64,000 nt of DNA. Origin: Paenibacillus oralis. Lineage in GTDB: Bacteria; Bacillota; Bacilli; Paenibacillales; Paenibacillaceae. A program made the translations under genes and the position numbers. Location: positions 4,670,304 through 4,734,303 of the forward strand of contig NZ_RRCN01000001.1 of NCBI RefSeq assembly GCF_003863965.1. The letters run 5' to 3'. How positions within the stretch are numbered: position 1 is the stretch's first letter; each line of letters opens with the position of its first letter. Of this stretch, positions 7,879-16,096 are shown piece by piece. The notes beneath the pieces are model-generated. The model had not been told where the DNA came from. It was given only the letters and a program-made list of their open reading frames with translations, and made no database searches.

Positions 7879-9231
7879 GTGGATGTTGTTAATTTTGTAA
7901 TCGGTTTCATCATGGTACTGTCGTTTTTTGGGCTCGTGTGGTACTGCGTGAAGGGGTATAACCTCATGGTGGGCTTTTTTATCATGTCGGTTGTATGGAC
8001 TGCAGTCGCCTTGATCGGAAACGCCATTTCACCCACTGGAGCGATGGAGGGGCAAACATGGGTTTCCGTACTGACGAATGTCTTTCAGACGGGACCCGAA
8101 AACTACGGTAAAGCCATACTTGTAAACGTTTTCTTCGGGGCCTTTTTCGGCCGGATTTTGATTGACACCGGGATCGCCGCAACGTTAATTCGCAAAGTGG
8201 TGGAGCTGGGGGGAGACAAACCCAGAGTGACGATGTCGCTCCTATGTATCGTTACGGCCGTAATATTCACCTCCATGACCGGAATCGGGCCGGTTATTTC
8301 CATTGCTGTCATCGTATTGCCGATCATGCTTTCGCTCGGTATTCCTTCCCCGATTGCCTTATTCTCCTTTATGGGCTCCATTATGGCCGGGATTTTCGGG
8401 AATATCGTGAACTTCAAACAGTATCAGGCGATCTTCGCTACCGCCAACGAAAGTTATGCCAGCTATGATTATAACGCCTACTTCGCCTTTGGCATGATTG
8501 CGATGGCCGTTTCGCTGATCGTTGTGCTTATTGTGGCTAACCTTTCCATGAACAAGAAGAAAATATCCCGCGCCTGGGCGGCAACGACGCCTGAGGAAGA
8601 AAATAAAGGAGATGCGCCCGCCATTTCCTGGATTGCGATCATTCTTCCGGTCATTGGCGTGGTCGCGTTCAAAATCCCGATTATTTTCGGATTTATTGTT
8701 GCCGGCCTGTTCGCCTTGTGGACTTGCGGTAAATTAAAGGGCGGTTTTGCGAACATTTGCCGCATGCTTTCGAAGCAGTTTGCGGACGGAGCGATCGATG
8801 TGGCGCCCATGATCGGCTTTTTGCTGACGCTCGCCATGTTTAATAACGCCGCTACATATGCATCGCCTTACTTTAAAATCCTGTTTGGCGGATTTATGCC
8901 CCAGACGGCGTTAATGTTATGCATCGTGTTTGCGGTATTAACGCCGCTTGGCTTCTTCCGCGGGCCGATGAATCTGGTTGGATCCGGGGCGGCCATTCTG
9001 GCTGTGGTTGTATCGACGGCCGCTTGGCCCGTGCAATTTTTGTATCCTTTATTCGCCGTCACCACGGTTGCGCCGCAGCACTTGGACGTTACCCAGTCAT
9101 GGGTCGCTTGGGGGTTTGGCTATACGAAGGTACCGGCCAGGGATTACATGAAGATGTCCATCCCTACAGGCTGGATCATCGGGGTTATTCTTTGCGCCGT
9201 CGTTTTTGTCATGTACGGTAATCTCGTTTAA
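7879..9231 (+). CDS. CitMHS/GntP-like carboxylate permease
   Basis: A 450-residue membrane protein with about 12 hydrophobic segments and a polar central loop near residues 220-245. The overall pattern, with G-x-G-P-V-I-S-I-A-V-I-V-L-P in the first half, resembles ion-transporter superfamily permeases (CitMHS/GntP/DctM type) for organic acids. GTG 7879 follows AAGGAGG by 7 bases. It is the first gene after the MerR-type promoter and sits 14 bases before the hydantoinase-like gene, so it probably brings in that protein's substrate. The exact family and the substrate are uncertain. Confidence 0.7.
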   Translation: MDVVNFVIGFIMVLSFFGLVWYCVKGYNLMVGFFIMSVVWTAVALIGNAISPTGAMEGQTWVSVLTNVFQTGPENYGKAILVNVFFGAFFGRILIDTGIAATLIRKVVELGGDKPRVTMSLLCIVTAVIFTSMTGIGPVISIAVIVLPIMLSLGIPSPIALFSFMGSIMAGIFGNIVNFKQYQAIFATANESYASYDYNAYFAFGMIAMAVSLIVVLIVANLSMNKKKISRAWAATTPEEENKGDAPAISWIAIILPVIGVVAFKIPIIFGFIVAGLFALWTCGKLKGGFANICRMLSKQFADGAIDVAPMIGFLLTLAMFNNAATYASPYFKILFGGFMPQTALMLCIVFAVLTPLGFFRGPMNLVGSGAAILAVVVSTAAWPVQFLYPLFAVTTVAPQHLDVTQSWVAWGFGYTKVPARDYMKMSIPTGWIIGVILCAVVFVMYGNLV

Positions 9232-9245
9232 GTTGGAGGATAAAC

Positions 9246-11378
9246 ATGAGCAAAGTAATTCGCATGGGGATAGATGTAGGAGGAACGCATACTAAAGCCG
9301 TGGCCATTGACAACGAAACCCACGAAATTATCGGCAAATCGTCCGTCAAAACGACGCATGACGATGCCAGAGGCGTAGCCGCCGGGGTGGTAAGATGTTT
9401 CCAAAACTGCTTGAAGGAAAATAACATCCAGCCGGAGGATGTCGTTTTTGTGGCGCACAGTACGACGCAAGCAACCAATGCGCTGATTGAAGGCGATATC
9501 GCCCAAGTCGGCATTATTGGGATGGGCAAAGGCGGAATCGAAGGTTTTTTGGCCAAAAGACAGACGAAACTAGCGAACATCGATTTGGGAAACAACAAAG
9601 CGATTCAAATCTTCAACAGCTTTATCCATGTCAAAAAAATGACGAAAGAAACCGTGCTGCAGGTCATCGAAGAGCTGGAAGGAATGGGAGCGCAGGTGAT
9701 TGTTCCGTCCATGGCCTTTGGCGTCGATAACGGCAGACCCGAGCAGCTTGTGTATGAAGAGGCGGAGAAAAAAGGCCTTCCCACCACGATGGCGTCCGAC
9801 ATTACGAAACTGTACGGGTTGACCCGCAGAACGAGAACGGCGGCGATTAACGCCAGCATTCTTCCCAAAATGCTGGATACGGCGGGTTCAACGGAGCGGT
9901 CCGTAAGGGAAGCCGGCGTCCACGTGCCTTTAATGATTATGCGCGGCGACGGCGGTGTAATGGAAATCAGTGAAATGAAGAAACGCCCGATTCTTACGAT
10001 GCTTTCCGGTCCGGCCGCTTCGGTGATGGGCTCTTTGATGTATTTGCGGGCCTCCAACGGCGTGTATTTTGAGGTCGGGGGCACGACAACCAATATCGGC
10101 GTCATCAAAAACGGCCGCCCGGCGATCGATTACTCGATCGTCGGCGGTCACCCCACCTATGTCAATTCGCTGGATGTACGGGTGCTTGGCGTGGCCGGGG
10201 GATCGATGGTCCGCGCCGCCAAAACCGGGGTTATCGATGTCGGACCGAGGTCCGCGCACATCGCCGGGCTTGATTATGCGGTATTTACCGACCCGGCCAA
10301 AATCAAGGGGGCCAAGGTGGAATTTTTTTCGCCAAAACCCGGCGACCCAGCGGACTATGTGGCGATCCGGCTGGAAAACGGCGAACGGGTGACGATCACG
10401 AATTCCTGCGCGGCCAACGTGCTTGGACTGGTGAAGGAAGAGCATTTTTCCTATGGAAATGTGGAAGCGGCCAGAAAGGCAATGCAGGCGTTAGCTGATT
10501 ATTGCGGGACGACGGTGGAAGATATCGCCGGGCAAATTATGGAGAAGGCATACGCCAAAATCGAACCGGTCATTTTGTCGCTGGCGGACAAATACAAGCT
10601 GGAGAAAGATCAGATCTCTTTGGTTGGGGTCGGGGGCGGAGCGGCTTCGCTAATCGTGTATTTTGCAGAAAAGATGGGACTTAAGTACAGCATCCCCGAA
10701 AATGCCGAGGTTATTTCTTCGATCGGCGTAGCTCTTGCCATGGTCAGGGACGTGGTGGAACGGATCATCCCGTCGCCTTCCAAGGAGGACATCAGCGCGA
10801 TTAAAATGGAAGCGATGAATAAAGCCATCCAAAGCGGGGCAACGCCGGAGAGTGTGGAAATTCATATCGACATCGATCCGCAAACCTCCAAGGTCACCGC
10901 GATCGCCACCGGTTCCACGGAAGTCAAAACCAATGAGCTGTTAAAGGAATGCAGTGAAGCGGAGCTCCAGGAAATCGCCGCAGGCGATATGCGGATTTCC
11001 ATCGATCGGACGCAGTTGCTGGAGAAAACCCGGTATTTTTATATTTTTGGCGAAAAAGTCGAAAAAGCGGGAGACGCCGGGGCCGTCCGTATCCTGGACA
11101 GTAAAGGATTCATTAAAATTCAGAGAGGCCGGGCCATGGCCATCAAGACAACCGCCGGAGCGTATTTGCGGGCCGTGGAAAAACTGTGGGAAGCGATGGC
11201 CGTTTATAAGACGGAACTCATTGCCAGACCGGATTTTTACCTGTGCGTAGGCGCGCGTGTCATGGATTTTACCGCATCCGATTTCGAGCAGTTGGAGCTG
11301 TTGATGGATATTGAAGTGTCCACCTTTGAACCGGATACCGAGATTATCGTCGTCGCCGCCAATATGAAGCAGAGTTGA
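9246..11378 (+). CDS. Hydantoinase/oxoprolinase-family ATPase (HyuA/AcxA-like)
   Basis: A 710-residue cytoplasmic protein of the ASKHA superfamily. The N-terminus has the phosphate-1 loop G-I-D-V-G-G-T-H-T-K, and V-A-H-S-T-T-Q-A-T-N-A-L is characteristic of the hydantoinase A/oxoprolinase N domain. The central domain carries S-G-P-A-A-S-V and E-V-G-G-T-T-T-N-I-G. Relatives use ATP to open or carboxylate cyclic amides or ketones, usually together with a HyuB subunit. No HyuB gene is present here, so this may be a stand-alone or divergent enzyme. It is translated just after the permease and before an HEXXH protein. Confidence 0.85.
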   Translation: MSKVIRMGIDVGGTHTKAVAIDNETHEIIGKSSVKTTHDDARGVAAGVVRCFQNCLKENNIQPEDVVFVAHSTTQATNALIEGDIAQVGIIGMGKGGIEGFLAKRQTKLANIDLGNNKAIQIFNSFIHVKKMTKETVLQVIEELEGMGAQVIVPSMAFGVDNGRPEQLVYEEAEKKGLPTTMASDITKLYGLTRRTRTAAINASILPKMLDTAGSTERSVREAGVHVPLMIMRGDGGVMEISEMKKRPILTMLSGPAASVMGSLMYLRASNGVYFEVGGTTTNIGVIKNGRPAIDYSIVGGHPTYVNSLDVRVLGVAGGSMVRAAKTGVIDVGPRSAHIAGLDYAVFTDPAKIKGAKVEFFSPKPGDPADYVAIRLENGERVTITNSCAANVLGLVKEEHFSYGNVEAARKAMQALADYCGTTVEDIAGQIMEKAYAKIEPVILSLADKYKLEKDQISLVGVGGGAASLIVYFAEKMGLKYSIPENAEVISSIGVALAMVRDVVERIIPSPSKEDISAIKMEAMNKAIQSGATPESVEIHIDIDPQTSKVTAIATGSTEVKTNELLKECSEAELQEIAAGDMRISIDRTQLLEKTRYFYIFGEKVEKAGDAGAVRILDSKGFIKIQRGRAMAIKTTAGAYLRAVEKLWEAMAVYKTELIARPDFYLCVGARVMDFTASDFEQLELLMDIEVSTFEPDTEIIVVAANMKQS

Positions 11379-11401
11379 TACCGCTGGGAAACGGGGGAAG
11401 C

Positions 11402-12109
11402 ATGCGGGAGCCAAACAAGCTGGAAGATATGCTCGGGTCGCTGCTCAGGGTGGATGATGAAACTTGGGGAGGGTATGCTTTTTCAAGGGATATTTTAAGC
11501 CAGCGGATACGGCCGGAACAAAAAGCGGAGATGATTGCGGGGGCGGTTGCTTGCGGAAGGCAGTATGCCAGGCGAATCAGCGGGGAATATGGATGTACGG
11601 ATGTGCGTTTGCTTGCCGAAAGGTTGAAGCTCCGGCTTGAGTTCCAGGATGTTTCCATGACGGGAAAAAGGATTCTGTTTGCCTGCTACACGCCGCCGGA
11701 CAAAATAATCATGATGGCAGAACCCGTGCGCAAGGCGGCTCGGCTGGTGTCCGGGGAAGCTGCGGGCTTGGTTGAACTATTCCGGCAAGATGATATAATG
11801 AATACTATCTTGGGGCATGAAATTTTTCATGTTGTGGAAGACCGGTTTGAGCCGGACATTTATACGCGGAATGAAAAGATTGTATTATGGAATTTTCTCG
11901 GGCTTAAGCACCGCTCTACGATACGCGCTTTGAGTGAAATCGGAGCCATGGCGTTTACCCGGGAGCTGAATAAACTAAACTATTCCCCGTTTATTCTGGA
12001 TTTTCTTTTGTACTTCAGTTACGATTCTTCCGGCGCGGAAGAAATATATCGTGACGTTTTAGGAGTGGGTTCGGGAAGGTGTAGGGAAACCGTTGAAAAT
12101 TATAAATAA
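11402..12109 (+). CDS. Unrecognised protein with an HEXXH metal-binding motif
   Basis: About 235 residues with no signal peptide or membrane segment. It contains G-H-E-I-F-H at residues 138-143 (H139-E140, H143), the zinc-binding pattern of metallopeptidases, in a setting reminiscent of compact ImmA/IrrE-like folds but without a clear family match. ATG 11402 follows a GGGGG stretch; an upstream TTG at 11375 lacks a good site. It overlaps the GntR gene by 17 bases and follows the hydantoinase gene by 23, so it belongs to that operon. It could be an amidohydrolase-like partner or a peptidase; I cannot assign the reaction. Confidence 0.65.
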   Translation: MREPNKLEDMLGSLLRVDDETWGGYAFSRDILSQRIRPEQKAEMIAGAVACGRQYARRISGEYGCTDVRLLAERLKLRLEFQDVSMTGKRILFACYTPPDKIIMMAEPVRKAARLVSGEAAGLVELFRQDDIMNTILGHEIFHVVEDRFEPDIYTRNEKIVLWNFLGLKHRSTIRALSEIGAMAFTRELNKLNYSPFILDFLLYFSYDSSGAEEIYRDVLGVGSGRCRETVENYK

Positions 12110-12761
12110 CAGCAATTCATTAAACGATGTAACTTACAATAAAATCAAAGAAGACATAATGAACATGACGTTGGAGCCGGGCATGGACGTCAGCGTCCAG
12201 AAGCTGTCCGAACGTTATGGCGTCAGCAGGACGCCGGTACGGGAAGCCGTCGTGCGCCTGCAGCAGTCGGGACTCGTGGAAATCTATCCCCAGCGCAAAA
12301 CGGTGGTTTCCAAAATCGATTTGCAGCGAGTGCGCGAGGAATGGTTCATTCGGACGTCGCTGGAATCCGCCGTGGTGGATGAATTTATCCGCAAGTGCAG
12401 CGAGCTGGTGGCGGATACGATGCAGGAATTGATCAACAAGCAGAAGAAATATACGGACAAAAAATATTTTATCGAGTTTTACCACAAGGACAACCGTTTC
12501 CATCAGCTTATTTTTGAGACGGCGGGAGAATCGCTTGCATGGTATACGATTGAAGAGGTGGCCTCCCATTATAATCGCATTTGTTTGCTGCACGGCAAGA
12601 TGGAAGGCGTCCTAGAGTCCCATATCCATCAGCATGAAAACATGGTTGCGGCCATTCGGGGCCGCGACGCGGAAGCTCTGCGCCAAGCCGTGAAGGAGCA
12701 TTCCGACAGCCTGTTGGAGCAGGTGAACAGCATGGCCAAACAGTACCCGCAGTTTTTCTGA
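12093..12761 (+). CDS. GntR-family regulator, FCD (FadR-like) subfamily
   Basis: A 222-residue regulator. The N-terminal winged helix has L-S-E-R-Y-G-V-S-R-T-P-V-R-E-A-V-V-R-L, and the C-terminal helical FCD domain has the spaced histidines (H-K-D-N-R-F-H and H-x-x-x-I) that bind a metal and an organic-acid effector in this subfamily. It starts at TTG 12093 inside the 3' end of the HEXXH gene, with AAGG and GGG stretches upstream. Such regulators typically repress catabolic operons for organic acids, so the locus may be under both MerR activation and GntR repression. Confidence 0.88.
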   Translation: MKIINNSNSLNDVTYNKIKEDIMNMTLEPGMDVSVQKLSERYGVSRTPVREAVVRLQQSGLVEIYPQRKTVVSKIDLQRVREEWFIRTSLESAVVDEFIRKCSELVADTMQELINKQKKYTDKKYFIEFYHKDNRFHQLIFETAGESLAWYTIEEVASHYNRICLLHGKMEGVLESHIHQHENMVAAIRGRDAEALRQAVKEHSDSLLEQVNSMAKQYPQFF

Positions 12762-12776
12762 ATCCTGGTTATGAAG

Positions 12777-12808
12777 AAACCGCCATTGTATGCGAATGGC
12801 GGTTTTTT
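12777..12808 (+). terminator. Rho-independent terminator after gntR
   Basis: AAACCGCCATT (12777-12787) pairs with AATGGCGGTTT (12795 onward), followed by a T-run. It closes the operon that begins at 7879. Confidence 0.9.
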
Positions 12809-12969
12809 TAATATTAAAAAATTTCCGGTCGGGTAGAGGCCGATGAGACAGGTGGAGAGGGTGGAGAAGAGGGAGTTGGAGAGGAAGGAGAAGAGGGAAA
12901 TGGAGATAGAGATGGAGGCTAAGGGACTCCAGAGGCTCTATTTGCGGAAAAACGGAGGTTTGCAAAATA

Positions 12970-13102
12970 TAACGGACACAGATGACGCTATTTACCTCGA
13001 ATCGGCCCTGGTGAACTCGTTTAGAGCAAAATAAGGTCATGTGGATCCGTTAGGCCGGGAAATACCCGGGAAATAGGCAAATAAGGTCGCTGGAGTCCGT
13101 TA
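12970..13102. repeat. 24-bp repeat family, cluster 1 (three copies)
   Basis: Copies at 12970-12993 (+), 13029-13052 (-) and 13079-13102 (-). Each is exactly 24 bases of the form TAACGG-N13-TATTT, with a preferred GACSYTATTT end. The first and second copies face each other and could form a long hairpin. The same element occurs four times at 22879-23061. Confidence 0.75.
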
Positions 13103-13174
13103 GAGCAGTGTCCCTAGATTAGAAAGTTTGAAGTACTCGGTGGGGCCAACTGGCGAAGCAACCGCCAAATCAAC

Positions 13175-13356
13175 TGCAAAAGTACATTTGATTCTACACC
13201 AAATTTCCTTTACGAGCGGATGAAGTGCAAAAGTGCATTTGAAAATCGTCGATTTGATCAAAAAGTATCTTTTGACCGGAAATGAACTGCACATTTGCAT
13301 TTGAACTGCCCATATCGAGTGGTTTTGACAAAAATCGCATGCACTTTTGCATTTCG
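13175..13356. repeat. 17-bp TGCA-type repeats (four copies)
   Basis: Copies at 13175-13191, 13226-13242, 13288-13304 and 13340-13356 follow TGCAAAAGTGCATTTGA with a few substitutions. Start-to-start spacing is 51, 62 and 52 bases. They are non-coding and have no nearby gene in frame. Confidence 0.65.
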
Positions 13357-13558
13357 TGGAATATTCGGTGCTGGGGCTAAGGCTGGCTTCCGGGAACCTC
13401 TGGCCCATAAACACGGCCGAGCCCAGAAGGACCCGGTGGCTCCTGGCGGTTCATGAACCCGGTCGTCGAGCCCCGAAGGGCTCCGCGGTCCTGGTCCATG
13501 AACGCGGGATCCGTTCCGCTGCGCCTGCCGGCCATCCGGTCCGCGTACGCCGCCGCCC

Positions 13559-14488
13559 CTATCGCGCCTCGCTTGCTTTGCGGGCGAGCGCAGCTTTTCT
13601 CCCCGCCAACTGCTTCAGGTTGTCCAGGTTGACGAGCGCGATTCCGCCGATAATCGTAATCCCGCCGATCACGGACACGAAGGAAAGCGGCTCATGGTAG
13701 AGCAGCACGCCCAGGGTTAGGGCGATCAACGGCGAAATGTAAAGCCAGGTCGCCGGGAACACAGGGTTCGTCTTGGCGACGAGCCAGTAGAAGATGGTGT
13801 GACCGAGCATGGAACCGGCGACGATCAGATACAGCAGCGGCATAACCGCATTGGGCGCCAGCATGGACCCGATGTTTATGTTCTCCGTAAACAGCGACAA
13901 AATCATCAGCAGCGTCCCGCCATACATCATTTGCGCCGCGTTCAAGGCGATCGGCGAAGTGTCCGCAAACCGCCGGATGACGCGGCGGGAATAGACGGTG
14001 CCGCAAGCGTAGAAAATCTGTCCGAACAAAACGGCGGCGCAGGCGAGCAGCCAAAGTTTGCTGAACGATACCGTTAAGCCGGGGAGAAGGAGCAGAATCA
14101 GTCCCGCGAACCCGACAAGGCAGCCGGCCCACGATCCAAAGGGAAGCTTGCGCCCGGAAATGCGGGTCTCCAGCAGCAAAATCATCAGCGGCGCCGTGGC
14201 CGATAAAACCGCGGCAATGCCGGAGCTCAAATACTGCTCCGCCCAATACAACGGGGCAAACACGCCGAAGGTGAGCGCGGCTCCGGTCAGAAACATCTCT
14301 TTGCGAAGCAGCAATGACAGCTTCGCTTTCTTTTTCCACGCCATCCACACAAACAGGACACAGCCCGCCGCAAAAAAACGAATTCCCGCGGAGAAAAAAG
14401 GCGGAGCCCCGGCATCAACCCCCACTTTAATGGCCAAAAAGGTCGTTCCGAAGATGAGACACATGACGATGTAATTCAGCAAAACCAT
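13559..14488 (-). CDS. EamA/DMT-superfamily transporter
   Basis: About 309 residues with ten hydrophobic segments in two EamA repeats, the drug/metabolite transporter layout used for export of amino acids or metabolites. ATG 14488 is chosen because AGGAGG at 14501-14496 lies 7 bases upstream, whereas the next upstream ATG is too close. It is divergent from the MocR gene at 14597, a frequent pairing in which MocR controls the neighbouring gene in response to a pyridoxal- or amino-acid-related signal. Direct repeats lie in the shared promoter region. Confidence 0.85.
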   Translation of the reverse strand: MVLLNYIVMCLIFGTTFLAIKVGVDAGAPPFFSAGIRFFAAGCVLFVWMAWKKKAKLSLLLRKEMFLTGAALTFGVFAPLYWAEQYLSSGIAAVLSATAPLMILLLETRISGRKLPFGSWAGCLVGFAGLILLLLPGLTVSFSKLWLLACAAVLFGQIFYACGTVYSRRVIRRFADTSPIALNAAQMMYGGTLLMILSLFTENINIGSMLAPNAVMPLLYLIVAGSMLGHTIFYWLVAKTNPVFPATWLYISPLIALTLGVLLYHEPLSFVSVIGGITIIGGIALVNLDNLKQLAGRKAALARKASEAR

Positions 14489-14530
14489 GTTCATTCCTCC
14501 TGTCGTTGTCTCCATCATACAGGAGACTTC

Positions 14531-14560
14531 ATAGAACAGATCGAATATAATAGAACAGAT
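14531..14560. promoter_or_regulatory. Direct repeats in the DMT/MocR divergent promoter
   Basis: ATAGAACAGAT occurs at 14531-14541 and again at 14550-14560, 19 bases apart, with TATAAT (14546-14551) between and overlapping them. MocR proteins of the PdxR/GabR type commonly bind paired direct repeats near promoters, so this is the likely operator. Confidence 0.55.
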
Positions 14561-14596
14561 TGGATTTTAAAGTTGGAGGAAGGAGGCGGGGCAGAA

Positions 14597-16026
14597 GTGG
14601 AAGACTATAATTTTTCAACATTTCAAGCGGATAAGCTGTACGAACAGGTTTATGATTATGTGCTGGAAAGGATTCGGCGCGGGGAGTGGCGGGCCGACGA
14701 GAAGCTTCCTTCCGTGCGGAAGCTGGCGGCGGAGCTTCAGGTCCACCGGCTTACGGTGTTTAAAGCTTATCAGTTGCTGAAGGCAAACGGAAGTGTGTAC
14801 GTGAAAGATAAATCCGGCTACTACGTGTCGCCCGGCGGCAGTTTGCCCGCCGAAACGCGGGATGACCCGATCGTTTTGGCCAACGTTCAGGGCAGCAGCC
14901 TCTCGGAAATCCATCAGGTCCAGGCTGTCTATCAATATTCCAAAGCGCTGCTTGATCCCAACCTGCTGCCGAACCACTATTTTTCGGAATATGTGAAAAA
15001 GGTGTTCGATCTGTACCCTAAAGTTCTGGGCACCTACGGAAGCGTGCAGGGGGATATGGAGTTAAGGGAAGCTTTATGCGGTTATTTAGCCGATCACTAT
15101 CATTTCCATCTGTCGGCCGATGAACTGCTGATTACCTCGGGGTCGCAGGAAGCCATCGATTTGATAGCCAGAGTTTTGGTCAAACCGCGTGACGCCGTTT
15201 TAATGGAAAGGCCCACTTACAGCCCGGCGATTGATGTCTTTAGAGGGCAGGGGGCCCGTATCATTCCCATCGATATTTCGGAGTCAGGTTATCGGCTGGA
15301 TGAGGTGGAAAGGCTGATGCAAACCTATAAACCGCGCCTCTTTTACCTCAACCCTACCTTTCATAATCCTACGGGCTACACGGTTCCGGCCGAGCAGCGC
15401 AAAAGGCTGGTCGAGCTTGCCCAGCAATATCAATGTTTGCTGATCGAGGACGATCCCTACCGGGATATCTATTTTGGCAAAAAACCCCCGCTCCCGCTAT
15501 TTGCCTATGATACGGAGGGGGGTGGACGATCTATATCCGCAGCTTCAGCAAATACGTGGCTCCGGGGCTCAGCATCGCCGCTACGGCCTGCCGGCTGCCG
15601 GTGATGAAACATTTTTTAAAAGCCAGGTCTTTGTCGAACAGCGGAACGCCGCTCTTGAATCAGAAAATTTTTCTGCATTATTTCTTTTCGCAGCGGATGC
15701 AGCAGCATTTGGAAAAACTGCGGATCGCACTGGCGATTCGGCGGGACATCATGGAGGAGGAGCTTGCGGCGGCCGGCTGGGGGTGGTCCAGTCCGGAGGG
15801 GGGCTTTAATTTATGGGTCAAGCTGCCCGAGACGGTCTCGATCGACAAGCTGCTCGTCGAAAGCGTCAAGCGTTCCATCACTTTTGTGCCCGGCTCGATC
15901 TGCGATCCGCTGAGGTCGTATGAATCCTGGATCAGGCTCAGCTATTCTTATCTGAACGAGCAGCAATCGCGGGAAGGGCTGAAACGGTTTATTGGTTTGT
16001 ACCATATGCTTGAGCGCGGGGAGTAG
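14597..16026 (+). pseudogene. MocR-type GntR/aminotransferase regulator, frameshifted
   Basis: An N-terminal GntR winged helix (L-P-S-V-R-K-L-A-A-E-L-Q-V-H-R-L-T-V near 35-55) is followed by a fold-type I aminotransferase domain, the MocR/PdxR/GabR architecture. The start is GTG 14597, 10 bases after AGGAGG. The frame is lost at about 15517-15522, a run of six Gs where seven would keep it open. In the other frame S-F-S-K-Y-V-A-P-G-L, holding the PLP-binding lysine, follows at once, and the protein continues to TAG 16026. Everything else looks intact, so this is either a very recent mutation, a phase-variable G-tract or an assembly error. It is divergent from the DMT gene it probably controls. 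Confidence 0.85.
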
Positions 16027-16045
16027 CGCTCAAGGCGCAAAAGAA

Positions 16046-16059
16046 TGAAAACGCTGTCA
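16046..16059. promoter_or_regulatory. cre box upstream of the YesN/YesM genes
   Basis: TGAAAACGCTGTCA fits the catabolite-response consensus TGWAANCGNTNWCA at every position. It lies 37 bases before the response-regulator start, so CcpA should repress this sugar-sensing system when preferred carbon is available. Confidence 0.75.
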
Positions 16060-16096
16060 AAAGAAATCTAACTTTCACTAAACAGGGGGGCTGGGG

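Larger units (their letters stand above)
12810..13558. other. Gene-free repeat-rich interval
   Basis: About 750 bases without a credible gene. It opens with a purine-only style G/A tract at about 12843-12925; the 63-codon frame through it is Glu/Lys/Arg-rich and has no ribosome site. Then come three copies of a 24-bp repeat and four copies of a 17-bp repeat, listed separately. The GC-rich tail 13380-13558 shows nothing recognisable. Confidence 0.6.

Noticed and set aside
12843..13034. 63-codon Glu/Lys/Arg-rich frame
   Set aside because: Produced by a purine tract; lacks a ribosome site and runs into the 24-bp repeats.
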